Origin: Cladobotryum mycophilum
Lineage: Eukaryota > Ascomycota > Sordariomycetes > Hypocreales > Hypocreaceae
Length of the DNA stretch: 64,000 nt
Assembly: GCA_036429605.1 (NCBI GenBank)
Contig: JAVFKD010000004.1
Location: 3,348,001-3,412,000 of the forward strand
Direction of reading: 5' to 3'
In this document: positions 10,291 through 21,090 of the stretch, in pieces
Layout: each line of letters begins with the position of its first letter
How positions within the stretch are numbered: position 1 is the stretch's first letter
Notes under the pieces: generated by a model
What the model saw: only the letters and a program-made list of their open reading frames with translations
Databases searched by the model: none
Told to the model about the DNA's origin: nothing
Program-made: the position numbers and the translations under genes

Positions 10291-11219
10291 CTTATAGGTC
10301 AAGTTGTCATACCTAGGTAGGCAGTCAAGCAGTAAAGTAAAGTAAAGGGCGCTGTGCCTAATAACTTTATCACCAACCCACTATAGAGCTTACGAGGCTA
10401 TCACCCGGCACCATAATTATACACCCACTGTATGATGAATCTTATAGGCGGCTAGATACCTAATTATTAGCTGGATGGATAGGTAGTACTTAGGTAACCC
10501 GATAACCCTATGGACAAAACCTTGTAAATTCTAGTGACATGCACCGGCCTCAGAGGGCCACGCGACTGCATGAGATTGGCGCTGAGCATGCAACCCCAAG
10601 AGAAAAATCATAATAAGACCATAAAGTTTCAGATGTTATTTTCTTCGTATTCAGTAATTATCTCTCACCCGTGCAGCTCTCTTTTTCCCTCTTTCTATCT
10701 CTCTCATTACCCTTTACGATTTGCACAGCCTTGTCCAACCCAGGATTTAGGCCGGCGCTCTGTGCGGTTGGAATTCATAGCGAGCGAGAGAACCCCATTG
10801 CCCCCCCTGTTTCCAGTGTCTTGCTACCTTGTACAACAACCTACCCTCACTAGAAGAGGTGATCCTTTTAGTACGGCTCCAACGAATCTCGCTGCCAACC
10901 AAGGCCCACCTCAAAGGGACCTCATCTCTGCATATCTACCTACATGTAGTGCCTGTCAGAACCCAGGTGGATATTTCGCAACAGAGCAAGAAAAAATCGC
11001 AGCTCTCTCGAGTCTTGATTCATTGACTCGTATCCTCACCGATTTCCATCTTTGTGTCAAGTCTCACCCGTGTGTCATCTTTCGATTTAGACACCACTCA
11101 GGTCAGGCCAGGCCCGTCCCACCAACTTCGCGACCATCAGCGTAGCGCCGCATCCTCCTATCTTTTCTCACGACTACCACCCCCCAGTTAATCCAGCCGA
11201 CATTTCGCACAACTTCAAC
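10291..11219. promoter_or_regulatory. Upstream region of the Vps74 gene
   Basis: This 0.9 kb lies 5' of the Vps74 ATG. It contains CT-rich stretches around 10675-10720 and 11150-11215, typical of fungal leader regions. A 203-codon open frame overlaps it but has a composition unlike a protein and is not called. Confidence 0.45.
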
Positions 11220-12581
11220 ATGTCCTCCTCGGGACTGACACGGCGCCGTGGCGCTGGCGCTGGCGGTGGCAGCACAAATGATGGCGAAGGCAGCAACGGC
11301 GCCTCGAGAACCAATTCGACCAGCAACATTAGGGACAGCGGTCCCGAGACAAGCTACGAGAGCGGCGAGAATGGCCACAAGATTGCATTCGACCCGAGAG
11401 ATATCAGCGAGTCTGCTGAAAGGAGCAAGCAGCCCAAGCTGACCATGATGGAGGAGGTTCTGCTACTAGGTCTCAAGGACAAGCAGGTATGCCAGACCAG
11501 ATAGAAAAAAATAATCATAATCGCCACTCTCCCACCAAGCCTAGCATCACGATCGCTAAACGAACTCAACGACAGGGATACCTTTCTTTCTGGAACGACA
11601 ACATCTCATATGCCCTCCGAGGATGCATCGTGCTCGAACTTGCTTTCCGCGGGCGGATCAGCATGGAGAAGGACCCCTCGCGACGACGCTTCCCCCTGGC
11701 AGACCGCAACATTGAAGTTATAGACGACACTCTGACCGGCGAGGTCCTGCTCGACGAGGCTTTGAAGATGATGAAGCAGAGCGAAAAGATGAGCGTCAGC
11801 TCCTGGATCGACTTGATGAGCGGTAATTGAAAACCCAATGTCTTCTACCTCTCGGCCCATTTTTTGGGGGGTGGGTTTCACCACCTCGGGCATTGAATTC
11901 TTTTTTCCTTCTTTCTTTCTTTCTTTTTCTTTTCTTACGACAAGACTAACTTTTACAATTCAGGCGAAACTTGGAACTTGATGAAGATAGGATATCAGCT
12001 CAAGCAAGTACGCGAACGTCTCGCCAAGGGCCTGGTCGACAAGGGCATCCTCCGCACCGAGAAGCGCAACTTCCTCCTCTTCGACATGGCCACCCACCCC
12101 GTCGCCGACGGCGGCGCCAAGGAGGAAATCCGCCGCCGCGTACGAACCGTCCTGACCCAGCGCACCGTCGTCCTCGGCGGCAGCCAGTTCCTCCCCGAGT
12201 CGCTCGAGTTCCGCTACATGCGCACCGTCGCCATGGTCTGCGCCGCCTACGCTGCTAACGTCTTGGAGAACGCGCTGTCTACATTGGGCCACGAGGCGAG
12301 GGAGCGGGCGTTTGCTCAGACCGATGAGCTGCTGGCTGATTACAGCCAGTACCCCTTTGGAAAGAAAGCCACAGGGAATGGCATTGGAGCGAATCTACCG
12401 CAAGTCATTGCTGAGGTAAGAAGAAGAAGAAGAAGAAGAAAGCCCACAGAGTACAATTGATTGTTTCAAATATTAACCAGCGGATTTCTAGGAGGTAACC
12501 AAGGCAAAGGACAAGGAGCTGCAGCTTGAGGTTGTAGCTGCCTGTCTCAGCGTCTTCACCCGACTCGACTCTCTCCTATAA
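11220..12581 (+). CDS. vps74: Vps74 / GOLPH3-family Golgi PI4P-binding protein
   Basis: Vps74 binds PI4P on Golgi membranes and retains glycosyltransferases by linking their cytosolic tails to COPI. Four exons give 351 residues: 11220-11486, 11576-11822, 11964-12415 and 12492-12581. The second intron has a perfect GACTAAC branch site at 11944-11950. The first 70 residues are Gly/Ser-rich and disordered. The GPP34 domain then begins at LTMMEEVLLLGLKDKQGYLS, followed by SYALRGCIVLELAFRGRI, the SGETWNLMK segment, RLAKGLVDKGILRTEKRNF, and a helical C-terminus ending FTRLDSLL. Splice phases agree throughout and the summed exon length is divisible by three. An AGA repeat starts right at the third donor (12416 onward). 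Confidence 0.95.
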
Positions 12582-13490
12582 ACCCCATGAGGCTACAAAA
12601 AGCCTATTCTAGACAACGAAAAAAAAAGCCCAACACAGTGTCGAAATACGACTTCTACAAGTGAAAGCTGATCGAGCGAGTCAACTCTCTCCCTCTCCCC
12701 CTTTCTGACAGAACCTTTTTCTCCCCCAGATTACTAGTTTACCAACCTACCACCTTCTTGTCTCCCCTCCCCCTTCTTCATGTTTATTCTATGTCATGAT
12801 ACTTCTTTCTCTGGAAACAAAAAATGGAACTGCTACTGTAAGGAGGGGTCTTTTTCTTTCTCCCTTTTTTTTTTTACTCTACATGGAGGAAAAAGGATGT
12901 TGTCTAGATGGTGGTCTTTTTGTTGTTTTCGTTCCCCCCTCTTTTTTTTTTTAAACTTCCACTCCCCTTTTTTTCCCCCTTCACGCTGGTTTTGTGGATT
13001 TCTCCTCCTGTATGTTTGAAGGGGGCAGGATGGGAAAGGCGTTGGTGCCGTGTATTGAGTGAACTGTTGTAATGGAGAAAAAAATGCCAAGGTAACGGCG
13101 TCATTAACTCGAGTTGTGCTATTTTCAAGTCATATAAACCAGAAAACACGTTCCTGCATCAGATGCTCGTGAAGATGTATTATATGAAATGTGGCAAGGG
13201 CTTGGTTCAAACAGATTTCCATTCATCCGCTTTCATGATCATCTGTAATACAACAAACACCATGTTACAAGTAACATACAAGACTGCCCCCTCCCCCTAC
13301 ACCCCCATCCTCCCATCCCACAGTCCATGTGAATGCCTCGCCTTTTAAACTCCAGCGCCTTACAAAGCACAATGTGGCAAAACAGAAGAAAAGAGAAAGA
13401 AGAAAAATATTTGAAGGAATGCCATGCCAGCCAGCCATGTAAGCAATATAACGTGGTATAATCGAGAACGAAATATGATTTTTTGTTTCT
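12582..13490. other. Convergent intergenic region, Vps74 and SURF6
   Basis: This holds the 3' ends of two converging genes. It has many T-rich and C-rich homopolymer runs at 12700-12985. No coding frame is credible. Confidence 0.5.
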
Positions 13491-15435
13491 CTATTTCCTT
13501 CCGCCAACGCCGAGACTACCTTCAAAGCCAGGACGTCCTCCCTTCTTCTTCTTTGCGCCGCCCTTCTTCTTCTTGCCCGACCTGTGTAGCAGCTTATCGT
13601 CTCTGCGCTGCTTAATGTTCTCCTCGCGCTTCTTCTGCCTCTCACGCTGGGCTTGAGCCACGCCGCTGGAACGCTCTTTCCAAGCCTTCTCGCTCTTCTT
13701 CTTGGTCGTTTCCTTGCGCTTGACGGCCTTCTTGAGCAAAGTCTCGTCGTCGCGGATCTTCTCTCCTTCGATGCGGCGACGGGCAGTCAACCAGGCTTCC
13801 TTGTCAGTGATGTCTTTGCGCTTCTCCTCATCCAATTCCTCCAGGCGCTTCTTCTGGTTCTGGACCTTGAGAAGCGCTGTCTTGGGATCAGATGGGCCCT
13901 TCTTCTTGCCTTTGCTGAGGAAGTAACTCAAGTCGTGAGACATTTGTGCACCATCCGCAAACGCTACACGACCAAAAGAAAAGCCACCGGTAGAATCATC
14001 AATTCCCACGGCTGGGCTCATAACACCAGGAGAGTTGGATGCCAATGCCTCCTCCCGTTTCTTCGACTCCTCTATTCTAGCCAGTCGTCTAAGTTCCTTC
14101 TTATGTTCTTTGCGCTGTGCTTCTTTTACTCGTCTCGACTCGATAAGCTCCTGTCGTGTACGAATTGGTTTCCCGTCAGGCCCGTCAGCCTTTCTAGCCG
14201 CACGCAAAGCTTCGATCTTTGCAGCAAGCCGGGCCTTTAGGGCAGCAGTGTCAGCAGGAATTTTGAGGTGTTTCGGTTTCTCAGAAGGTGGAATGGTAGA
14301 AGAGATTGATGTCGTGGTACTAGCAGCCTCGGCCGAGACAGCAATGGTGGAGATTTCGCTTGTGTCAAATGTAGGCGAATGTAGCTCAGACTCTGGGGCA
14401 GATAGAGCGCTGCCTTCGTCTTCTTTTGTCAGGCCAGAAAAGTCCAGTGATGGTGCAAGTCCTCCTGTTGATGTTTGTGCATCGTCTTCCATCTGTACGT
14501 CTGAACTGGCTTCATCCTGTTCTGGGTCGGCCTCAACTTCTACAGCCGCTTCCTTGGCAGCCTTCTTCGCTTTTTGCTTCTTAGGTTTTTGGGTGACAAC
14601 GGGCTCTTCTGCTTTCTTGGGTTGGCTTTTTGTTGAAGGCTGCGCCTCGCCGGTTGCTACCTTTACCTTCTTCTCTGCCTTCTTTTCAGCTTTTTTCTCG
14701 CTTGGCGGCTCTCTTTTCCTCCTTTCGAGATAGTTTTGGCTTTTCTTCTGTCTCAACGGCTTCCTCCTCCGCGTCATCACCATTATCATTACTCTCATCT
14801 TCGTCCTCTGTTTTTACTTTTTTGCTGGGGGTATCAGAGCTCTTGGGCTTGAGGCCTTCACGAGGCCGTTCAGCCTCAACGCCATCAACAGGTTCATAGG
14901 ACTCCTCCTCTGGTTCTTGTTCCTCCTGATCCCGTTGTCGCACTTTTCGCCTGTTATTGGCTCGCTCGTCCATTACCTCCTTTGCGTTACGGTTCAATGC
15001 GCTATCAGGATCAAGCTTGGCTCTCCGGGCGGCGGCAGCTTCTTGCTTTGTCTGCTTCTCCTTCTTCCATTGATCCTAGTCACCCATGTCAGCGCCTGTA
15101 GTTCGCATTGGGTAATTGTAAATTGTATGACGGTCGTGATGGGAGGCTGCGATAGCCTTGTGTTGGGGTCGAGTGGCTGGCGTAACGGGGATGTGAATGT
15201 GGAGAGGTCGACATACGCTGTTATCTTCGCCGTAGTACATCTTGGCCGGAATCAAGCTCAAAAGTCCATCAAAGGCCTTGGCATGATCGCGCAGGCGATC
15301 CTAGAGAGAGGTCAGTCTGAGATCCAGTAGGTTCTTTGTCTGCCATCACCACCAGCTCATTCATTTTATTCTATGCCAGACAGTGGGGCATGGGGAAAAG
15401 ATGTATGCAAAACGAACCTGTAATGAGTCGCCCAT
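13491..15435 (-). CDS. rrp14: SURF6/Rrp14-family nucleolar ribosome-biogenesis protein
   Basis: SURF6/Rrp14 is a nucleolar RNA-binding protein of early pre-60S (and pre-40S) particles. Minus-strand exons are 15418-15435, 15217-15300 and 13491-15075; the introns are 117 and 141 bp. The N-terminus reads MGDSLQ, then DRLRDHAKAFDGLLSLIPAK and MYYGED, the conserved SURF6 N-terminal block, then DQWKKEKQTKQEA. A long acidic and Lys-rich linker follows. The conserved C-terminal SURF6 domain includes RVAFADGAQ, KGPSDPKTALLKVQ and a Lys-rich tail. Exon 3 changes frame at a run of six A (plus-strand T at 14691-14696). Removing one A restores a continuous KREKAEKKAEKK linker and a coding length of 1686 nt (561 residues). 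The break is therefore probably a sequence error. Confidence 0.93.
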
Positions 15436-16450
15436 TGTATTTCCACCAATCAAATTACTTTGTTCTGGGTATGCGATGCTATCACAATCTCTTGTGATCA
15501 GATGAGGCGTTGCTGAGCCCCCCAGTGTTGAAATTGTGCTGCCGTGTAGCAGCTTGGCGAGGTTGATTGTGATGGCTGGTAAGCAGAGCCAAAGCGGTCG
15601 AACTTTTTTTTTTTGGCGATGGATCGATGTGCTTTTTTCCGGCGGGACCCAGATTTTCCTCTTTTTTTCCAGGTGCCCATTTTTATTCTCCCAGTACTAT
15701 CGCTGCCGCTAAGCTGCCAGTAAAACTGTGGGGTAACAAAGGTCCATGCCTAGCGCAGTGATAACAGTGACGCGATAACGCCTATGCTACCCCATATGCT
15801 TCGCATAAAAAGGCTGCAGACTGCATTTATGCCATTGATGAGCGATGAGATGTGATTATATATATTGGTAATGCTTGAATGCATGGAACTGTCTCTAAAT
15901 GATCAGTGGATTTAGTTTAAAACAAACATGTACTCCATAGAAATGCAGAGGGATAGCCATGATGTGATTTAGGAGTAAATTTCCTAAATGTACTGTTCAA
16001 AAATTTACATACACGATAAAATATTTCTCTAATAAAACATTAGGAGGAATGTCAACTACTTGGATACGCAGCCAGTGTTCATGAGGAATCGACTTCTTTA
16101 TCACTATTCTTTTACAGAGCGATGTAGCGCGAACAAGTACTACTACCCATATCAACACGAAGCTATTCTCGCATTACAATTAGCAATACTCGCCTTAATA
16201 AATCTATCAATTGCTAGGTACTAGGTAGTGCTGATGACAGCTTCAATACGCTGAAACGTCGTTGCATGATTGTCTTAAAAATCATGCTCGCCATCTCTCG
16301 CTGGTAAGTAATTTGGCTCTTCGACTTCCCAAGCTGGCACGAAGAAGGATCATCGTTCTTTGTAGCCAAATCTCTATGGCAGACCGACCATCCTTCTTCA
16401 TACCCGCTTGCCCATACTATACAACAATCCGTGCATAGCTAGTTTTGTGT
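15436..16450. other. Intergenic region between SURF6 start and PP28 stop
   Basis: This 1.0 kb should include the SURF6 promoter nearest 15436 and the 3' UTR of the PP28-like gene near 16450. It is AT-rich from about 15840 to 16250. I see no coding frame. Confidence 0.5.
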
Positions 16451-17307
16451 TCATTTCTTCTTGCTTGTTTTCTTGGGGCCAGCGGCAATTTCCCGTCTCT
16501 TTGCTTCCCTAGCTTCAATCTCTGCTCGCTTCTTGCTCTCTTGCTCTTCTCTCTCCTCCTTTTCGGCCTATGAATCATATATATTAGCAAATGGCATCCT
16601 ACGTAGATATAACAAGGGGGTGCTTTACCTGTCTCCTGGCAGCCTCAATCTCGCGCTGTTCGCGAATGAGCTTGAGACGGGCCAAGTCTGCCTTGGCCGT
16701 ATCTGTCTTGCCCTGGGTGCTGAGCTGCATGTATCTCTCCTTCGCAGCTGCAGCTTCGGCTGCCTCCTCTCACGCCGGTTACCCGGCAGCTGCTTGACAC
16801 CCTCGGTGATATCCTCCACCGTCGCCGGTCTGTCAGTCTGTTTCCGGGCCGCCGCAGAGTGATTTGGGTTCACGAGCGTATCGTCGTCGCTCTCCTCGTC
16901 GGATGACGGCAGGTCGCCCACTTCGACTGACTTAGCCTTCGATTTGGCAATAGCCGCCTCCTTACGGGCTTTCTTTTGAGCCTTTCGGGCCTCACGACTG
17001 GCGTCTGTTTCGCCTGCCGCCGCTGCCGCCTTATCTTCTTCCTCGGAATCTTCCTCCGATGAGGACTCGTCGCCTGAGCTCCTATCCCGAGCCTCTTCGC
17101 TCCACATGCTCACCAGGTTGCCTGCTGCATCGACAGGTTGAAGGTCGCGGGAGAACTGCTTGCCACCTAATCTATTTGTTAATTTAAATCCAAGACGCTA
17201 TTGCAGCCATGGGCCTGTGCCTGGACTATTGACATACCTCCTCGCGAAAACTTCTTGAACTTGCCACCGCGGCCGCGAGAGTTGGCTCCTGGAGCACCTG
17301 CTGGCAT
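16451..17307 (-). CDS. PDAP1/PP28 casein-kinase-substrate family protein
   Basis: This small, charged, largely disordered phosphoprotein family is conserved across eukaryotes; its role is poorly defined. Exons are 17238-17307, 16629-17166 and 16451-16567, with introns of 71 and 61 bp. The protein opens with MPAGAPGANSRGRGGKFKKF, a basic Arg/Gly-rich start. Acidic Ser/Glu/Asp blocks suited to CK2 follow. The diagnostic PP28 core, AAAAKERYMQL and KADLARLKLIREQREIEAAR, ends in a Lys/Glu-rich tail. The frame breaks inside exon 2 at about 16763-16769. One missing G there would restore RREREAAEAAAAKE and a length of 726 nt (241 residues). It is hence probably an intact gene in the organism. Confidence 0.88.
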
Positions 17308-18831
17308 CTTGAAAGTAAGGGGTGGAAAAACGTGGGTAGATGGTTGGTATCGCTTGGAGCACGTCGAGACGTAATATATCAGATAGTTATGTGGTGGAAA
17401 AATGTTTGATTAGGGGAGGCGATAAGCTACCAGACATAGAAAACCAAAAAGGTGTGACTGGGAACAAGGCCAGGCTCTTTGATGATAGGGCGGGGTAGCG
17501 GGGTCCTTTTTGTGTAGCGTTCAAACTCGCAAGCTTCACACAGCCTTAAAAAAAATGTAGGGAGGAATACCTATGTTTGAGCTTCCACTTTACCATTTAT
17601 AACCTTCACTACCGCATATAATTTATATTTTTAAGGAATTTAAATGCTCAGGGAACATCCCGTAAAATCTGCCTCGAAGAGCTAATGTCTGACTCACACA
17701 ATTGGAGTCATCGTCACTTATCTGGATCAACTACAGGCGCATGATGATGACGCAGGGGCAACGCACATTAATACGAAATATATCTGAGATGCATACTATG
17801 TTTCAGCGATATTTTCATTTGTTGATGCTCAATTGGTTGTCTGGGGCCCTCCTTCAGAAGCCTTTACGATTCCATATGCCGAAGCCAGCTGCTCTATTAC
17901 TTGTCTAAGGTAGTAGTAATTAACGATTTCTCGCCAAGTGCTCGAGGATCCTCAATAAATCGAACTTGAAGATAATTGAATAATCACTTTGGATCTAGTA
18001 TAAATCATAGTAGATAGACCGGCCCACCTATCGCATACTGTTTATTACCAATGGACCTCTAATGCATTTCACCATACAAAAAATGCCTTGCGAGGCAAGC
18101 GAGATTAGATGCGTGACTCTAAGCATGGGAAAACTGGACCCCTGAAATTTTTTGTGGTGGAGCAAATCCAGTAAAATTATTCTTCCGGCCGATAATCTGT
18201 CTGCTCAAATACTGCGCCGCCGACGCTCAACTTTTGATTTTTTCTTTCTTTCTTCTTCAACTACTAGAAAAATTAATCCTTCAAATTCACTCTGGCTTTC
18301 ATCTTCAATGGAAGCGCCTGGAGGGGAAACTGGAGGAGAGAAGAACGCTTCCGCTGACTTACCCTCTGTCCTGCTTGCTCCCTCTTCGGAGGCTGTGTTG
18401 GGCCAGATAAATTTTTTCAACGGTACATGCTTTCCATTTGACGTAAATTCCAGTTATTTCGTACGCACATCTGAAGAAGTAACTTCAGCCCTGTTGCATT
18501 GCATCATCAACGTCCTATTTGTAGCTCCTATTATGACTTGGTTCCCTACGGCGACGTCCGCACGTACCTGCCTGCTTGGGAGAAAAGCAAGCTCGGCGGG
18601 ATGGTGCTGCGCTATGCTTAGTAGCCACTCCTTGAAGACATATTCAGAGCCTCAAATTCATCACGTTGGCCCAAAGCATCAGACGCGTGTTTTCATATGC
18701 ATTGTCCGCGACTAGTGTTCCGCAACCAGTGTTGATCTGACGTGTTGCTCAACAATTACCCAGAAAAGAATGATTTATTAAGGTGAGTATTATCAGATTA
18801 GATCCATCTCCGAGGCACAGTAATAAGAGCC
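17308..18831. other. Gene-poor 1.5 kb stretch
   Basis: It includes the promoter of the PP28-like gene near 17308-17560 and AT-rich sequence from 17560 to 18150. At 18205-18420 on the minus strand there is a short protein-like frame (SPPVSPPGASIEDE, LIFLVVEEERKKK) with no start context, partner exon or recognised family. It may be a gene remnant. Confidence 0.35.
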
Positions 18832-20468
18832 TTAGCTGGAAAACGACTGCAACATATCCTCCATGTTGGTTCTCTTTCTCTTCCTACCTGTTAAAAGAGC
18901 CGGCAGCCCCACATCGGACCTTACCGTCGTTTGCTGTTGCACCTTTGCCGTCTCGGGATCATGGCCAGTGCCAGTTGACCGAGTGAATATGCAACACCTT
19001 ATACCACCACCCGCTCTATAGTCGTTGTCTATGTGTCCGTATTGTATGTTTTCATTGGGCCCCAGATATAGAGAAGCCATTGGCCTTGAAGGCAACACGA
19101 AGGATCCAGTCGCGGCTTGCTTGTTTATCTGAATGCCCATGCGCCGCAGGTCGTTGTCGTTCGTAAACTGCCCAATGAAGCTATGCAGCCAGAATCCCCA
19201 TACCTCGGAAGTAAACACACAGCATGAACCGTTTTCTTGGGGGGCATAATTAAGATACTCTCTGTTGCTCGGGTCGACGAAGTCTATGAGATACTGAAAA
19301 AGCTGTGGTTCTTGGTTGTTTACAACGAACTTTACAGCACGACTAAATTTATTAGAAATATAGCCAAGATTCATATTGATGCCTCTTGCCTCGTGATGCA
19401 ATAGTTGCCTGTGAGACTTTTCAACGGGTTCCCAGAGCAGCGTCAAATGTTGCAAGGCGCGGTCTCCCTGATCAGGATAGCTCTGGCTGCACTTCCATCC
19501 TGACTTGGAAGCCCAATGTTTCGGGTCTTGCCATTCTTCCTTGGACCCCGCGGTATCGAAGACCATCAACGAAGGCAGCTTAGAGAGCCATGGAAGACAT
19601 TCTTGTGTGATGGATGCACCCCATATCCTCAGAATCCTCAGCAGTGGAAAGGGTTTTTCCTTCTCGGTCCAGCCCCGTATGAGGCTGTTGTTCACTTGGG
19701 GGAAGCCCTCCGTGAACGCATATGTCGACCGTATTATCTCTAGCGCACCCAGATTTGGAATGTCTGCTAAACAGAGCAGCTCATTGGCGGTGAAATGACG
19801 GTCCGAGGTGATGGCAAGATGAGTGATGAACTCTACTGTGGGTGAGGTGATGGGTTGTGTGTAGAACTTCAAATTGCTTTCGGGCTCACGAATATGGTGC
19901 TGGTAACGGTACAGTCCCATAGTCGCATTATTCTCCTCCTCCCCAAGCAGACGCTTTGAGAGCAGTTTCCATGCTTCCAAGGACGGCCATCTGTTAACAA
20001 GTTAATCCCACCGTTTATGAAGACTCTTTCCATTTGAAATATAGGATACGGACCTTTCTCCATATGAACGCCAAACACGGAGCAGTATGTGAGATGGGAT
20101 GCGTTCCAAATGCTCCTCCGTCATGTAGCCTGCGTTGAGCGCAACAACCTCTATGGCTAGGTCAAGTAGCGACCGAGGACCTTTCACAGGGCTACGGGCA
20201 AGTTGAGTAGAACGCGGTTGTCGATGCCAATTCAAATCACTACTGGCATTGGACGCTTTCCCTGGTACACTCCATTCTCGATAAACTTGACCCGTTGACT
20301 GGTCGTAGGTTTGTTGTTGAGAGCTAGGTACCGTATTCAGTGTGAGCGGCTAGAGCCTTAAGCCAATTTGAATGAACAACCGCAAGGGAAAAGAAAGGAA
20401 GGGGGAAAAAAAAGAAAAAAAGCACAAACCTCATACTGAAAAGTATGTTTTTCTTGCAAATCTCTCAT
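18832..20468 (-). CDS. Hypothetical protein with F-box-like N-terminal region and LRR-like body
   Basis: Three exons on the minus strand (20430-20468, 20054-20349, 18832-19990; introns 80 and 63 bp) give 497 residues with matching phases. The start MRDLQEKHTF leads to a polar linker. A short segment, SLLDLAIEVVALN and HILLRVWRSYGERWPSLEAW, resembles the F-box-like beginning of many fungal proteins. The body has spaced leucine-rich stretches such as HLAITSDRHFTANELLCLA, IPNLGALEI and LLRILRIWGASI, suggestive of irregular leucine-rich repeats. The C-terminus is basic (TGRKRKRTN) and may be a nuclear signal. I do not recognise a named ortholog. A substrate adaptor of an SCF ubiquitin ligase is possible but unproven. 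Confidence 0.72.
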
Positions 20469-21090
20469 CAGATATTGATGGTAATTACTCCGGGAACAGA
20501 TGAAAAACACCTCTAATAAATTGGTCTGGAGATGATGTAAAGGTGAGAGAGAGGTGAGTGTGGGGGAGATTCTACGGCTGACTGCCCATGTATTGTGAAT
20601 TGGCCTCTGGTTGGCCGGCCATAAATCACCTTATCACATGTATGTAATTGGTTACACAAGTTGTACAAGACCTTTATGGAGATGGCACGCGGGAGGGGGG
20701 ACACAGGATTAGAGCCTATGGCAAGGTAATTACTAACACCCGAGAAATAGACAGAAAGAAGGGGAAAAAATAGATACAAGGGAAATAGACGGACATGAGA
20801 GAAATAGATAGACATGAGAGGAACGGATAGAAACGATAGAAACCAAGAGACGTAGTAGCTACGAATCTGGACATCATGTTCAGTGTTTAAGATAATTTGC
20901 TGTACTCTGTATGGATGATATTCCTCATTTAAATAATGATTATAAACACAGATGACACATTCCTTCACCTTCAAAACGCCTCATGATGTGGCTCACGTAG
21001 GATATCTTTCCGCCTTCCCGAGCTCAGCCTTGGATGACTCTTGCTTCTAAACTTCCAATTCGTCGTTTATAAATCCGGTTACATGTCGTC
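20469..21090. other. Intergenic region with a purine-rich degenerate repeat
   Basis: Between the F-box-like gene start and the CoA-transferase stop. At about 20745-20850 a purine-rich motif around GAGAAATAGATAGACAT recurs imperfectly several times. A 153-codon minus frame overlaps it but is low-complexity and not called. Confidence 0.4.

Noticed and set aside
10534..11145. 203-codon plus-strand open frame upstream of Vps74
   Set aside because: Composition follows the CT-rich leader, it has no domain-like sequence and it runs into the Vps74 promoter; best explained as 5' UTR or promoter DNA.
18152..18715. 187-codon plus-strand open frame
   Set aside because: Low-complexity start (Arg and Ser runs) and no recognisable domain; the opposite strand looks more protein-like but is also weak.
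20513..20974. 153-codon minus-strand open frame rich in Leu, Phe and Tyr
   Set aside because: It results from translating a purine-rich repeat on the opposite strand; no start context or domain.
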